NCBI GenBank assembly: GCA_964017125.1
Contig: OZ024911.1
Span: 42,533,339 to 42,597,338 of the forward strand
Length of the DNA: 64,000 nucleotides
Direction: 5' to 3'
Source: Flabesymbios commensalis
Lineage: Eukaryota > Annelida > Polychaeta > Terebellida > Flabelligeridae
Of the stretch, positions 1-10,913 are shown piece by piece (the first letter of the stretch is position 1; each line of letters starts with the position of its first letter). The translations under genes and the position numbers were made by a program. The notes under the pieces were generated by a model, which saw nothing but the letters and a program-made list of their open reading frames with translations, ran no database searches and had not been told where the DNA came from.

Positions 1-774
1 ATTACCAGATCTGATAATCAGTATTTTCACCCACCCACTGGAATTTGTGTATCGCTACCGCGACCAACAGCTTATATACTGCAGGGCTAAAATTTTTTTT
101 ATTTGTTTAGCATGTTTAGGAGGGCGTTCAAACATTAAATTTAAATCTTTGAGACTTTTCAATCATCAAGATTTATAACGTTAATTATATGGACTGCTGA
201 AAATATAGCTGTTGGAAGATAAAATGTGTCTTTTTTTAATTCTCCGCCGGTATTCTATATATTATATATTATATGTAGCTCATCAATGTTAAGTCCATTC
301 CCAGTAAACACAAAATATTTTCTCAGTCAATTCTCAACCGATTTTCATGAAATTTTACACACACTATTTTCCATTCATGTCGTGACTACCCGGAAAGTTT
401 CGCGAAGTTTTGATAAGTATTTAAGAAGTTATACCATTTAACATGTAGTAAATAAATAAAATATTGCCCTTTATAAACCCATTAGCTTCGTCTCAGAATG
501 TTATTACATGTCAAATGGTCTAACTTCTCAAATACTTATCAAAACTTCGCGAAATTTTCAGGGTAGTCACGACATGAATGGAAAATAGTGTGTGTAACAT
601 TTCATAAAAATTGGTTGAGAACTGACTGAGAAATCCGCGAAATTCAATAATCCTGGTTGATGTATTTAATGTGAATCTGACTATAGGTTGTGGATTAGTA
701 AATCACGCGGGTTGGCACTTTGAACCGTCATAATAGCCGCGGTGACACCAATTCCTGCATAGTAGTATTCGTAG
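1..774. other. Left edge: carrier intron with a 309-bp foldback
   Basis: No exon of the carrier's third repeat was recognised here. The stretch holds the long inverted repeat listed at 322-630. Positions 26-75 resemble half of the stem-loop of the TTAA elements (tttcacccac near 28). Confidence 0.4.
322..630. repeat. Foldback element, arms about 130 bp
   Basis: The left arm (322-452) and right arm (501-630) are imperfect reverse complements enclosing about 48 bp. Shared landmarks are CTCAGTCAATTCTCAACC against GGTTGAGAACTGACTGAG, CATGTCGTGACTACCC against GGGTAGTCACGACATG, and ACCATTTAACATGTAGTAA against TTATTACATGTCAAATGGT. A diverged relative is at 32755-33040. Confidence 0.85.
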
Positions 775-971
775 CTGTGTGGCTGTGAGAATGGTGGCCC
801 TCTGGACGGTGGGGACCAGACCCACGTAGAGTCCGCGGGCCCCGGATTCCCTGTAGATGTGGACAAACGCCTGCGCCGTGCCGGGATAGCGCCGCACCTG
901 TCCCGGCCTCTCGGCCTGCTGCCTCACCTTCACAAGGTCAGTGGGTGTGGCCAGGGCGCTGCCCAGAGCAC
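775..971 (-). CDS. Carrier exon 4 (repeat 2), 3' boundary uncertain
   Basis: The acceptor ctttttcag is followed by GALGSALATPTDLVKVRQQA, then RYPGTAQAFVHIYRESGARG and LYVGLVPTVQRATILTATQ. After TATQ the family expects a stretch like IPSYDHxKH. Here the open frame continues with unrelated residues and reaches a stop near 703, with no GT donor at the expected place. In the next frame SYEYYY follows. A one-base indel, an assembly error, an unusual donor or gene decay could each explain this. Confidence 0.82.
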
Positions 972-3900
972 CTGAAAAAGCACCACAGCACATCGTAGCC
1001 TTGGATATAAAAGGGCGTATCTGCCACTTTGTAAAGAGGCAAATACACCCTTTCATATCCAAGGACCAAGAGACGACATAATCAGATAATCTGATAATAA
1101 TCACCCGAATGCTGTTGACTCACTTACCATTTGACGGCGGTCCCGATTATATTCGGGTTTTCTCATTTTTTATTAGCGCATTAAATACAAGATTTTTAAC
1201 AGCATGTTAAATATAAAACGTGATATTAATCAACAATATTTCAAAATCATGGACCTCCATTTTGTCAAATCTGAATAATCTTCACTCACTTGAAGTTGTG
1301 GATAGCGTCAGATACACACAATTTCAAGTGGGTGAAAATTCCAATTAAATAAATAGGCGGGTATAGGGTTACTCCATATAAAGCTAGATGACTACACATG
1401 ATATGTATTGGTAATTAAACCGTTGACAAATCTTAACATTGCACGGGTTCAGCCAAATCGAGGATTAAATTTCGATTTTATTGCACATGTACTAATGTAA
1501 TTAGCGTTGACTCAACGACGCGGCAACGTCTTTTATTTTGAACGCATTCTGCAAGATAGCTCATCATAATAATTATAGGTGTGCTACTTTAATTAAAATA
1601 TGCATAACCACTGATAACGGTAAAAAAAACACATCAAATGACACTCATAATCTGATAATTTAGCTTGTGAAATGAGCTCTCATGTCATAGACAGATGTAA
1701 CCGTGGTAATGTCAAACAGGTGATTAATCATGGTAATTGTGTAGTATTTAGATACAGTAAGTATTGTAGGCCCCTATACACTTAAAACAATATGCTCCTT
1801 CTAAATATGCTCCTTCTAACTTTTGATATATAGTGGTATATCAAGGGGGAGCGTATGTCACGCTATTATTATTATTATAATAAACAGTAAAATGAATGTC
1901 TTAAATTTAAAGTGGATTCGTTATAATTCTACACAATCATGTACCTGACACGGCTCCAGCGCAGATCTTCTTCCAGAGAGGTGTGTGAGCTGGGTCGGTG
2001 GCTCCGAAGAGTTTCTTCATGGGCTCATAAGCTCCCATACGTATGGTACTGTACGACCCCTCTCTCATCAGGGACGCAGGCAACCTGGCAGCAGAAAAAA
2101 CACAGATTTATAAACTTTTGCATTTACCGAATACAACATTGCTACAACCCACTGGGCACACGACGTTATTGTGACGTTGAATCAACGTTGATGACGTTGA
2201 TTCAACGACGCAATAACATCCCAGTGGGAAGCCATTACATGAGGGTCGCATCCTACATTTACACGAATTTTCTTCGCTAACATAAATAATAATCAAATAT
2301 CTTCACATTTGAGTTATATTTGTAGGACAAATATTTGGAGAAAACCGTCCGTGATTAAAAGTAGCAAAATACCAACAAAATTGTCCTCCGATCGGCAATG
2401 TGGCATATAGAAACAGCAGCAGCAGCAGCTGCAGCGTATTAATATAGGATTATACTTGGAAAATGAGCATTCATTACACATTATCTTTTCATGACTGTCT
2501 AAAATAAAAGGGCTATTTGTAACCCTTTCACCGCTAAGCGCGACTACAGTCGTTTTTACTCTATGTCATCATGTTTATTAGAAGGACAAACTACAGTTAT
2601 TGGAAATGAAATGTTTGTCTAAACAGTAGGATTTGCAAATATTTGGTCTCAAATCATACAAATATCAGTAATTTTCACCAACATGAAATTGTGGGTCGTG
2701 GTAGCTAGACACAATTTCAAGTGGGTGAAAAATTGAATAAATGAAAAGGATAAGGGTTAATCAAAATTAATATCAAATTTACATATCAGTATCTCAGTGG
2801 ATCAGCACTAGGTCTAACAAGCTGACATGGGTCGCTGAACCTGTGAACCAGCGCTGTATCGAAGTTGGGGAAGCATCATTGATGTAATTTATTTTGAGTC
2901 TCAAATATAATTGTTGGGCCAACAAAACTCGTGTTAGCTATGATCATGCCTACTGTAGCAAAGCAGGTTATTTTTGTTGAAATAAGATCAAGTTAGGAAT
3001 CTTCACAAGTGGTTCGCCATTTATGGCGGTCACTTAGGCGGTCACCCCAAAGTAAGTGAATATCCCCTTCCAACGGAAATTACCCTATTACACTGTGGTC
3101 TGTGGTAAGCATTATCTTACCCTTTATAAAGGCCACGCAGCCCCTCCTCTGTGGCTATCTTATAGATGCCCCTGAAGATGCCCCTATAGGAGCGCTGAGA
3201 CATAGCCACCTTCTGAGACAGCTCATTGTCCAGCTGCATGCGTATCTTCACCACGTCTATGGGGTTAGTAACTGTAAGGAGAAACAAACATATCTTTGTC
3301 ATTATCATGATTATATACCGAAAATTGTTATAATTATATTTATAATCATGATGATTATTATAATTATATAATAATTATTATAATATAATTTTGATAACTG
3401 TGAAATAATTATTCACTGTATCTCGGCAATGCACAGCTCAGTATACTACTGATACACTGTATAGGTCTGATACAGGGGTCTGATCCAGGGAAATAGAATC
3501 ATTCTTTGCCCCAAAAGATTCTATTTTCCTTGGTCTGATTAAATTTTTCAGTCACTTGAAGCTGTGTCTCGCTAGCGCGATGCACAGCTTCAAGTACCCC
3601 AACATTTCAGAACAGATCACATTGCATATTATCCGATTATATATTATACAAAGTCAATGGTGGTGGCCTGTGGGCCAGCGCCGTATATAGACGGTGGCAC
3701 AACATTGAGCCACCAGCAATATAGGCCTATACACTTTTAAATTGTCACATTTATGTTTAGTTCACACCAGCACAATTTGATGGAAATATATATTGTAGCT
3801 ACCGTAGTTACGAACTTACGACCCACGTTGTTTTCTCTCATTTGTGGTAAAAAACTAATTGTTTCGAACAGGTAAACGATGGTAAACATGGTAAACTGAA

Positions 3901-4014
3901 AACAGTCATATTAATGAAGTACTCACTGGAGGCTGCCGTCATATTGGAAACTCCAGCCAACATAAAGCGCACAATGTTTTCCACATTTGCGTCTGATATA
4001 TTCTCCTTCGCCAT
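775..4014 (-). CDS. Mitochondrial carrier (SLC25 superfamily, UCP/ucpB-like), 5' two thirds of gene
   Basis: Four exons (3927-4014, 3121-3271, 1945-2084, 775-971) join in phase across GT-AG introns into 192 residues starting at the ATG at 4014. Residues 31-42 read TNPIDVVKIRMQ and residues 135-144 read TPTDLVKVRQ; these are the PX[D/E]XX[K/R] signatures of carrier repeats 1 and 2. GLRGLYKGLPASLMREGSYS (75-94) and RGLYVGLVPTVQRA (172-185) are the typical ends of those repeats. SLC25 proteins are inner-membrane transporters with three such repeats, about 300 residues in all. Repeat 3 should lie left of position 1. The motifs resemble uncoupling-protein-like carriers (ucpB type) more than named metabolite carriers; the substrate cannot be read from sequence. 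No clean splice donor follows TATQ at 775, so the last visible boundary is unresolved. Confidence 0.88.
999..1064. repeat. 66-bp palindrome, family I (CCTTGGATATGAAAGG)
   Basis: CCTTGGATATaAAAGGGcGT pairs with ACACCCTTTCATATCCAAGG. It lies in the carrier's third intron, about 28 bp upstream of the exon 4 acceptor. Other copies are at 17708 and 43791, with a diverged form at 9417. Confidence 0.85.
1124..1371 (+). mobile_element. TTAA-type MITE, subfamily B, degenerate ends
   Basis: It matches the subfamily B layout: GGTCCCGATTATATTCGGG near the left end, GACCTCCATTTTGTCAAATC in the middle, the ACTTGAAGTTGTG stem-loop, and GGCGGGTATAGGG at the right. The terminal TTAA and CCCTTT have decayed, so this is an old copy. 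Confidence 0.75.
1945..2084 (-). CDS. Carrier exon 3 (end of repeat 1, start of repeat 2)
   Basis: This exon is open but too short to begin with a methionine. Between acceptor ctgctgccag and donor GTGTCAG|GTACAT it encodes LPASLMREGSYSTIRMGAYE followed by a loop and WKKICAGAVSG, the first helix of repeat 2. LxREGSYSTxRxGxYE is typical of UCP-like carriers. Phases agree with both neighbours. Confidence 0.9.
2149..2231. mobile_element. Palindromic element with CCCACTGGG ends
   Basis: CCCACTGGGCACACGACGTT at the left pairs loosely with the right end CATCCCAGTGGG, and GTTGAATCAACGTTGATG lies in the centre. It is close in design to family A hairpins but has different termini. Confidence 0.65.
2523..2756 (+). 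mobile_element. TTAA-type MITE, subfamily E
   Basis: The ends are CCCTTTCACCGC at the left and GGATAAGGG at the right, flanked by GTAA and TTAA. Internally it carries a stem-loop with CATGAAATTGTG against CACAATTTCAAGTG, the same position as the subfamily B loop but a different sequence. Confidence 0.75.
3121..3271 (-). CDS. Carrier exon 2 (signature of repeat 1)
   Basis: The acceptor is ctccttacag and the donor AAAGG|GTAAGA. The 151 bp encode the repeat 1 signature PIDVVKIRMQ, a loop (LDNELSQKVAMSQRS), and YRGIFRGIYKIATEEGLRG, the matrix helix region. A Gly codon is split with exon 3. Confidence 0.9.
3485..3533. repeat. Palindrome, family K (CCAAGGAAAATAGAATC)
   Basis: CCAGGGAAATAGAATC pairs with GATTCTATTTTCCTTGG. 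A shorter, cleaner copy is at 60381-60414. Confidence 0.7.
3549..3602. repeat. Solitary stem-loop related to the subfamily B internal hairpin
   Basis: CACTTGAAGCTGTG and CACAGCTTCAAGT form the stem around TCTCGCTAGCGCGATG. Relative to the common stem GTTGTG/CACAAC it has GCTGTG/CACAGC, a two-sided change. Confidence 0.7.
3927..4014 (-). CDS. Carrier exon 1 (start codon)
   Basis: The start is the ATG at 4014 in context GATCATGG. It encodes 29 residues, MAKENISDANVENIVRF then MLAGVSNMTAAS, the start of transmembrane helix 1. The exon ends TCC A|GTGAGT, and the split codon completes as ATT (Ile) in exon 2. No longer in-frame N-terminus with a targeting peptide is needed, since SLC25 proteins usually lack one. 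Confidence 0.85.
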
Positions 4015-4528
4015 GATCGACGAATAAAACTTGGAAGAGTCGCTGCCAGCACTGAACTGTCAAAATACTATACCATCGTGTCAGTCAAGCAATGCTGGCA
4101 TATTTAATATAATATAGGTCTTTATATAAATGATATATTATCAACAGCTTATCATGCCTTATTATTCCCGCATGATCAGATGATGTTCACCAGGAAATGA
4201 TGTCGATCTTCATATGTCAATTATTGATGGGCAGCCCAGCAGCCAATACCTGAATACTGTACGTAGAAATCAGAAATCGATAAAGCTAGCATTATCTGAT
4301 TATCATAACCACAAACAAGTTAAAAGGCTATCAAAGAATAGCATCATACAGAGAATACAAGTAGTGATTCAGGGACACTTTGTTCTTTCGCAGCAGAGGA
4401 TTTTGCCCTAATATTGGTGGTTTGATGTTGATCCACGCTGGTCCAACACCAAACCACCAATATTGGGTCAACGTCTCGTGTTTTTCGGGGGCTACACAAT
4501 CGTCCCACAACAGCCTGAGTGTCTTATT

Positions 4529-4636
4529 CCAGCAAACACGAAACGTTGACCCAACGCTGTTTCAATGCTGGGCCAGCGTCGTAGACGGTGGACAAGTATT
4601 GAAACAACATTGGGTCGACGTTTGATGTTTACAGGG
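4529..4636. mobile_element. Family A1 palindromic MITE
   Basis: The left end is CCAGCAAACACGAAACGTTG and the right end ACGTTTGATGTTTACAGGG. The centre is GGGCCAGCGTCGTAGACGGT. It is adjacent to another hairpin at 4405-4485 built on ATTGGTGGTTTGATGTTG. Confidence 0.85.
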
Positions 4637-4764
4637 ATGTGCCATTTGACAACTCTGGCTTCTACTTCTAGGAAACAATATTACTATTATATTGCAAACT
4701 ATATCAAGGGCCTATTTACTTATCTGAAAAACGACCTATCCCTCTACTCATGTCGACATAATAT

Positions 4765-4860
4765 CCCAGCAGACACAAGACGTTAAATCAATGTTGGTCG
4801 TAGACTGTGGACCAACGTTAAACCAACATTGATTGAACGTCGTCACGTGTGTCTGTTGGG
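4765..4860. mobile_element. Family A1 palindromic MITE
   Basis: CCCAGCAGACACAAGACGTT at the left is paired with GTGTGTCTGTTGGG at the right. Both arms share AATCAATGTTGG or its complement in place of the commoner ACCCAATGTTGG. Confidence 0.85.
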
Positions 4861-5567
4861 ACAGGCCACCATGCCTACATTTAATTAAGATATCTAAATA
4901 AGAGATTACATTTCAGTTTGAAAGTATCTATACATATTATCGATATGTTGAATCAAGAACTTTATATAAAAGTTATTGGATAAATCAAACAGCAGTAACG
5001 GTTTATTACCTGTGTTGTGCGCTGTAGGGCTGTCCCATCAACATGATCAACGAGTGGATATAATAGTCAAGGTATCTTCGCTTCGGTGATTTTGCAATAC
5101 ACATGTGGATTCACAAGTCATGATATAGATCTATACTATCACCATACATCGAAAAGTTCAACATGAAAGTAGTTTTAATATCATGCTATCACATGCATGT
5201 TCTGTTCATTATGAACTACACCCCAAGTTGATCTCTATTGATGTAGCCTGCATTGGGTTGGCCTGTACATGTACAGTCATGTACCAATATTCTGCTACCA
5301 GGCTACGTGTACATGTATATAGCTCTGCTTTCAATACACTCACCTCCCTATATCGTATTCGTGTGTACCATCACATTGATTTTACACGGCTTCTAGGGGG
5401 AGTGGCATCCTCTGGGATGGCATCGTTGGGTGTCCACATTTTAGCAATTTACTTTTTTTAATAACACTAAATACTAACTTTGTTGACCGTGTTGTGTGCG
5501 TTTCCCTCATTGTGTCATATAATTGCCGACCAGCGTTTCTTAAAATACCACGCCACAGTATGTGGCT

Positions 5568-5670
5568 CGGAAAACACGAAACATTGACCCATCGCTGGCT
5601 CAATGTTGTTGCACGTCTGCGACGCTGGCCCAACATTGAACCAACTGTTTCGACCGTTTCGTGTTTGCCG
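5568..5670. mobile_element. Family A1 palindromic MITE with CGG ends
   Basis: CGGAAAACACGAAACATTGA is matched by CGTTTCGTGTTTGCCG at the right. The centre reads CACGTCTGCGACGCTGG. Confidence 0.75.
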
Positions 5671-6099
5671 TGACGTACGTGTGCCCTCCACATTTTAGGA
5701 ATTCTCATTTTTTAAATAACACTTTTAATAACACAGCAATTCTCATTTTTTAATAACACATTTTTTAATATTGGGTAAAAATCATTATTCATTTGAATAC
5801 ATTTTCGATTTGAAATGCTAGAAATATATTTTTTAATTGATTTATAAAATAGCTTCTGCTTGGTAAATAATAAATAATGCACATATTATTAGATACACTG
5901 CCAGACGTAGACAGTGCTCTGTATAGCACACATATTACTACTTACTTATTTGTACATTGCAGTATAATTTTGTCCAGGTATGCATATTATTTATAATGTG
6001 TAGGTATCATGCACGCACATATGGGACGTCGAATCAATGCTGGCTAATTATCGGATATAGACTACTTGCTGAGTCTTTATTATGGTGTATCACATAGGG

Positions 6100-6380
6100 G
6101 CCCGGAGGTCTTCTCCCTAGAAAGGTTACGTCCCATCCGTGAAGGAGAAAACACGTTATTAGGGTTGTTTTTCGTCAAAAACGCGCGTAACATGCGTTAC
6201 GCGTTTAGGGGGTCAAAATGACCTAAAACCTTCCATAAGGGGTATTTTTAAAGAGAGGAATGTTTTGAAATTCAAAATAAGGGGTCATTTTTTCAACGTT
6301 CACTCAATGGCAAGTAAAAAGGGGCCTTTTTTCAAGTGAACTTGCAGTGTTTAGGGGTCATTTTTTCAATTTCACTTGCA
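6100..6380. repeat. Low-complexity stretch with repeated GGGGTCATTTTTTCAA
   Basis: GGGGTCATTTTTTCAA occurs around 6274 and 6355, with related AGTGAACTTGCAGTGTTTAG and CACTTGCAGTGTTATGG next to them. This suggests a short degenerate tandem duplication of unknown origin. Confidence 0.5.
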
Positions 6381-6570
6381 GTGTTATGGGGTGGTTTGCA
6401 AATCTCATCTTCACGGATAGGACGCCAGCTTTATAGGGAGCTGCCCCCCCCCTCCCCCCGGGCATAGGGGGGTAGTTAGGGACGAAAATGGTGAATTCGG
6501 CCCTTAGAATATTGGCATTATACATGTGTTTCAATGGGACTGGCATTTGGGGTGGTGAGACCATGACGGG

Positions 6571-6772
<202 letters not shown>

Positions 6773-7139
6773 AATACATAAATACATTTTAAGCAATCGT
6801 GAACGATTAATACACAGTTGTCATCGACTTTATTCACATGATGAATGTGTTTCGCCGCAAATTGAAGCGGAATTCAAATACCGTTAATATGATATATAGC
6901 AGTTGCATATCGGTTTACTAGCACAGAAATAACATGCATTCAAGTAACCCTACCCCCTTATTAAAAACTGTGCATATTTAGGGTATCTCTATATAAGTCG
7001 TCAAAATAGGGTTTTCATCCCTATATTTTCAATGTTATCATTCGATTTCGTGTTCAGTATATCCGAGGGTCCCCAAAAAACTCAGTTTCGTTGAGATATG
7101 GGGGGGGGGGGTGCATGGTAACAATACTTCTTGGGCGGA

Positions 7140-8340
7140 AAGTGTCACTGAAACTGGAAAAAAATTCACCTATTTTCGTATTATATTGTGGATTTTTGAA
7201 CATTTTGTTTCATATTTCTGATACATGTACATCTTTTTAATACAGAAATGACAGTAAAAATAACAACCATCACATTTTTTTCGTTATGAAATGTATTTAT
7301 TGTGTTACTTTGATGTAGAAATGATTGTCTTTTAAGTTTATATTTATTGAACGTGAAGTCTCAATAAAAGTGAATAATAACTGACACGTTATTTTTCATG
7401 ATTACGTGTAGGCCTACTCTCTTCCAAACACTTTCAGTTGCATTCCGTTGTATAGCATCTTATATCATTAGATCATAGTTCTACTTTGTGACCAAATAGA
7501 GCTAATAATGTCACTACATGTACGTTGCTGTAAAAAATTACAGTATTTTAATGTGTCACTCATTGAACTTAGAGTGTCACTAAGACTAAAATAAGAAATC
7601 TTTTAAACAACGTGTTTTATATATCACTTGAAGTAGATAGTATTAATACTGATTAAGGGTGTAAGGGTGGTGTGGAAATCATGTGTTTTAATTTTTTAAT
7701 TATTGATCTTATTGTCACTAAATCTAATAATATTTTGTGTGAAAATCATGTATTTTATTATTTTTTACTTATTGCCCCTAAAGTGTCACTGAATATAAGA
7801 AGATTATTGTTTTATTCTGCGTGCTCTTCTGAACAGTGTGTGTAACATTATATTTAATGATCTGTATCATTACGACTATCTATGTGCATGGAATTATAAT
7901 TATGTATGTTACGTAGGTGTAAAAATGATGTTTTTTCTTTTTTCTCTATTGGACTTAAAGTGTCACTAAAACTAAAAGAAATAACATGAATAATTGCCAC
8001 CTGATCTTCCAAACATTTTGTTTTGTATCTCATTTACAAAAAAGATACTATAAGGGTGTCACAGTAGTGTGAAAATCATATGTTTATTTATTTACTATTG
8101 AGCTTAAAATGTCACTATATTTTTTTTTAGTGGCTTCTGAGCACTGTGTGTAATATCATTTTAAATGTTCTATACCACCACGAACGATTACATGTTACAT
8201 GACTATCTGATGTGCAGAAATATAATTATTTGGGTTAAACTGATATAAAAATAATGTTTTTTTTCTTTTTTTTTCTATGGGTTTTGAAGTGTCACTAAAA
8301 CTGAAAAAAAATTGACACCCTATTGTTTCTGATTCAGATT
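7140..8340. repeat. Degenerate satellite-like region, units of about 330-430 bp
   Basis: The phrase GTGTCACT(A/G)A(A/G)ACT(A/G)(A/G)AA recurs at 7142, 7571, 7961 and 8289. Between these, repeats of AAAATCATGTATTTTATT, CTGAGCACTGTGTGTAA and ACTATCTATGTGCA-like phrases keep the same order. Divergence is high, so the array is old. Confidence 0.6.
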
Positions 8341-8929
8341 TATCTACTGAACATTTTGGTATATCACATGATAAATTAACATTAAAATCCCACAGACTTC
8401 TGTTTAGCTACATATGCCCCTACACTCACTAAATACAGGGAGCGGGTGGTGAGCTTGTGAGAGGTAGTAACATACACTATACAACAGGACCTCTGCCCTT
8501 AATATTCAGAAACAATTATTTTAACTGTCGGTACAAATTCTTGAAACGATTAAAGACGATTAAGATGCCTTTTTAATCCAGCGGGGTTCTAATCGGACCC
8601 TATAAGAACAACGCTATATAACAACCTGCCTTTTCCATGCTATTTAGCCTGGAGATTAGTAATTTTACGAGTTTGTTCATGCTTACTTAGGCTTTAAACC
8701 ACGAATTTAATTGTTTTGTGCTGTTCGCTTGTTCTTTTTAAATAATTGTTGGGGTCTGCATACATCCTATCAGCATGCCTGATGTTCAAGCATTTGAAAT
8801 AAGCGCAACTATATTAATAGATGTATTCCCATATCGGGTCTAGTCGGACCCAGTCGCTAAGATTTGCATGCAAAATATGTTGATATGATTTGGAAGCAAC
8901 TGTAAATATGTCACAAGGTGTTGGTCTGA

Positions 8930-9215
8930 GCTGTCACAGATCAGTTCATATATATCGCGATGCTCCTCTGGTGGAGAAGTGTAGTCCAATTTGTCTAAAT
9001 ATGTCTGTTTTATCAAGAATAGATACGTCATATTCTTGGTTTTATGTAAATTTATCGTAGTTTGGCCTTGATGTGACCTTAGCTTGCACTAAGGTCATGT
9101 GGGTTGAAACATCTCTGTCACACATTTGTTTTTAGATCGCAATGTTCCTCGGGTGGGAAGAGGTAGCCCAATTTGTTTAAGATGGTCTGTTTTTTTATAA
9201 ATTTAGTTTCACCTT
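8930..9215. repeat. Local direct duplication of about 110 bp
   Basis: The segment from TATCGCGATGCTCCTCTGG (8955) and that from AGATCGCAATGTTCCTCGGG (9134) continue in parallel through GTCCAATTTGTCTAA and GCCCAATTTGTTTAA. Both give minus-strand open frames with (K/D)QT.L.KL.Y..PPEEH, but no gene family is recognised. Confidence 0.6.
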
Positions 9216-9416
9216 GAACTGACGTTGGTGTGACTGACAACCGGCAACAACCCTGAGTAGCTACCACCTTGATAATGTGGGAAGTGGTTCCTTTAACCAC
9301 ATAACACCTACCTGTTGCTGATTGAATGCGAAATGTGTGTTAGCCTAGGTTACCTAGGTAATTACCCCAGAGTATGTGAATACTAATGAAAACTGCTGAA
9401 AGCAAGTAAGTCACAT

Positions 9417-9493
9417 CGTCGCCTCGGAGCTAAAGGATCCTATCTGACACTCGTTAGAGTGGCAGATAGGATCCTTTAGCTCCGAGGCGACGA
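9417..9493. repeat. Near-perfect 77-bp palindrome, diverged family I form
   Basis: GTCGCCTCGGAGCTAAAGGA pairs with TCCTTTAGCTCCGAGGCGAC, with TATCTGacACT..AGTGGCAGATA near the centre. Its frame (GTCGCCT.GGA, TATCTGCCACT) is that of family I, but the stem in between differs on both arms. Confidence 0.9.
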
Positions 9494-10330
9494 CATGGTC
9501 ATTCTGCCATACATATGCACTATCATACATTACACCCGTCCTGTGGTGGAAACGTTTCCCACGTGTGAATAGTGGTTGATCAACTTGGCGCACCCACATA
9601 CAAAAATACATATTTCTATTAAATGAACACCTTGACCGCTTGAACCTGGCAGGCACTTGGATCTGGGATTAAAATGGGTAAAGTGGGACCGCACGCAGTA
9701 AATGTAGTATAGTTTAAGTGTTATATTATTATAGCATTTCTTGAAAGCACTAAATTCAACCGTCCCATAAATGGGTGCATTTTTGGAAAATTACGCACAT
9801 TTTTTTTGCTATTTATATCCTATGTGTGAGAACATAAATTGATCTATTTGAATAAAATGTGACTTTTGTTTTTATTGGGGGTTGATTAGTTTCATTTCAC
9901 TTATCTATCTATTATGACATGTACATCATATTTCAAGCCCAGGAATAGCTGTCAGAAACGCGGTACACAAACCCTCTCCTATTAAAATAATAGAGAATAA
10001 ACTAAGACGAATAGATGTTAATTGACATCATCTACCTCCAAAGTACATATAATAATTATATTCAGACAAAAATAACATAGGTGTATAACGACATTCGTGA
10101 ACTTTATAACATAAAGTTAATTGGTGATATACATTGGACAGACATATTAAAATAGCTAACAGATATATTGACGTCGAAAAGTAAGGGACGATTTATCGTA
10201 ACCAAAAGGTGTCAATTCCAACTTTACAAATGTAGTAGAATTAATTAGTAAAACATATTTTATTTGATTCCTTGACCACCAAAACATATTTTGACGTTAA
10301 AATTGTATCTCTATTAATGTTGTAATTCAT

Positions 10331-10556
10331 TAAAGTGCTAAGCGGGCCACCATTCAATCTCTAGGTGGAGGGGGGGGGGGCTGGAGGTTTTTTGAAGTAA
10401 ATAATTTCGGGCGGACTCTGCGTGAAATAAATAATTTACTTCAAGAACAGTGTTCTATATAAACATGTAATAAAAATATTTTTTAGCGCGCCGCCGAGCC
10501 GGATTGAAAGAAATAATTTAACTCCAGCCCCCCCCCCCCCATGGTAGCCCCCTAAA
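10331..10556. mobile_element. Possible TIR element with poly-G/poly-C arms
   Basis: TGCTAAGCGGGCCACCAT at the left resembles the reverse complement of ATGGTAGCCCCCTAAAGCA at the right. GGGGGGGGGCTGGAG and CTCCAGCCCCCCCCC lie just inside, along with ATAATTTAC and AAATAATTT. No clear target duplication is visible. Confidence 0.45.
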
Positions 10557-10840
10557 GCAGTCATTTTTGCCTAAAAAATATTTTAGATCACCCATTTTCT
10601 AATAATAAACATTTCCAATCGATTCGTGGACCCTAAAAACTTCTGTTTTTGACACCTAAATAAACTTTTTTGTATCAAATGTAACTCAAGATATTAGCAA
10701 AAATAAATTTTGCTAAAGGGGTATGGCGGTCATTTTGGATTTTGTTTATAACTTTTATATTATGCTCAGTAACCAAAATCAGGCAAATATATCCTTTAAT
10801 ATTCTTGCAGAAATGTCGGCCTGCTACTTCCTAACATGTT

Positions 10841-10913
10841 ACTAATGTTGATATAGTCTAATGTTGAGCCAGCGGCGCAGATGGTGGGCTAAAAGTATGT
10901 CAACATTGGGTGA
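10841..10913. mobile_element. Family A1 hairpin, partial
   Basis: It keeps TGTTGAGCCAGCGGCGCAGA and TGGTGGGCTAAAAG, plus a right end of TGTCAACATTGGG. The CCCAGCAAAC ends are lost. Confidence 0.55.

Noticed and set aside
8840-9300. Paired minus-strand frames sharing PPEEH
   Set aside because: They arise from a local DNA duplication. Frames are short, no splice sites fit, and no family is recognised.
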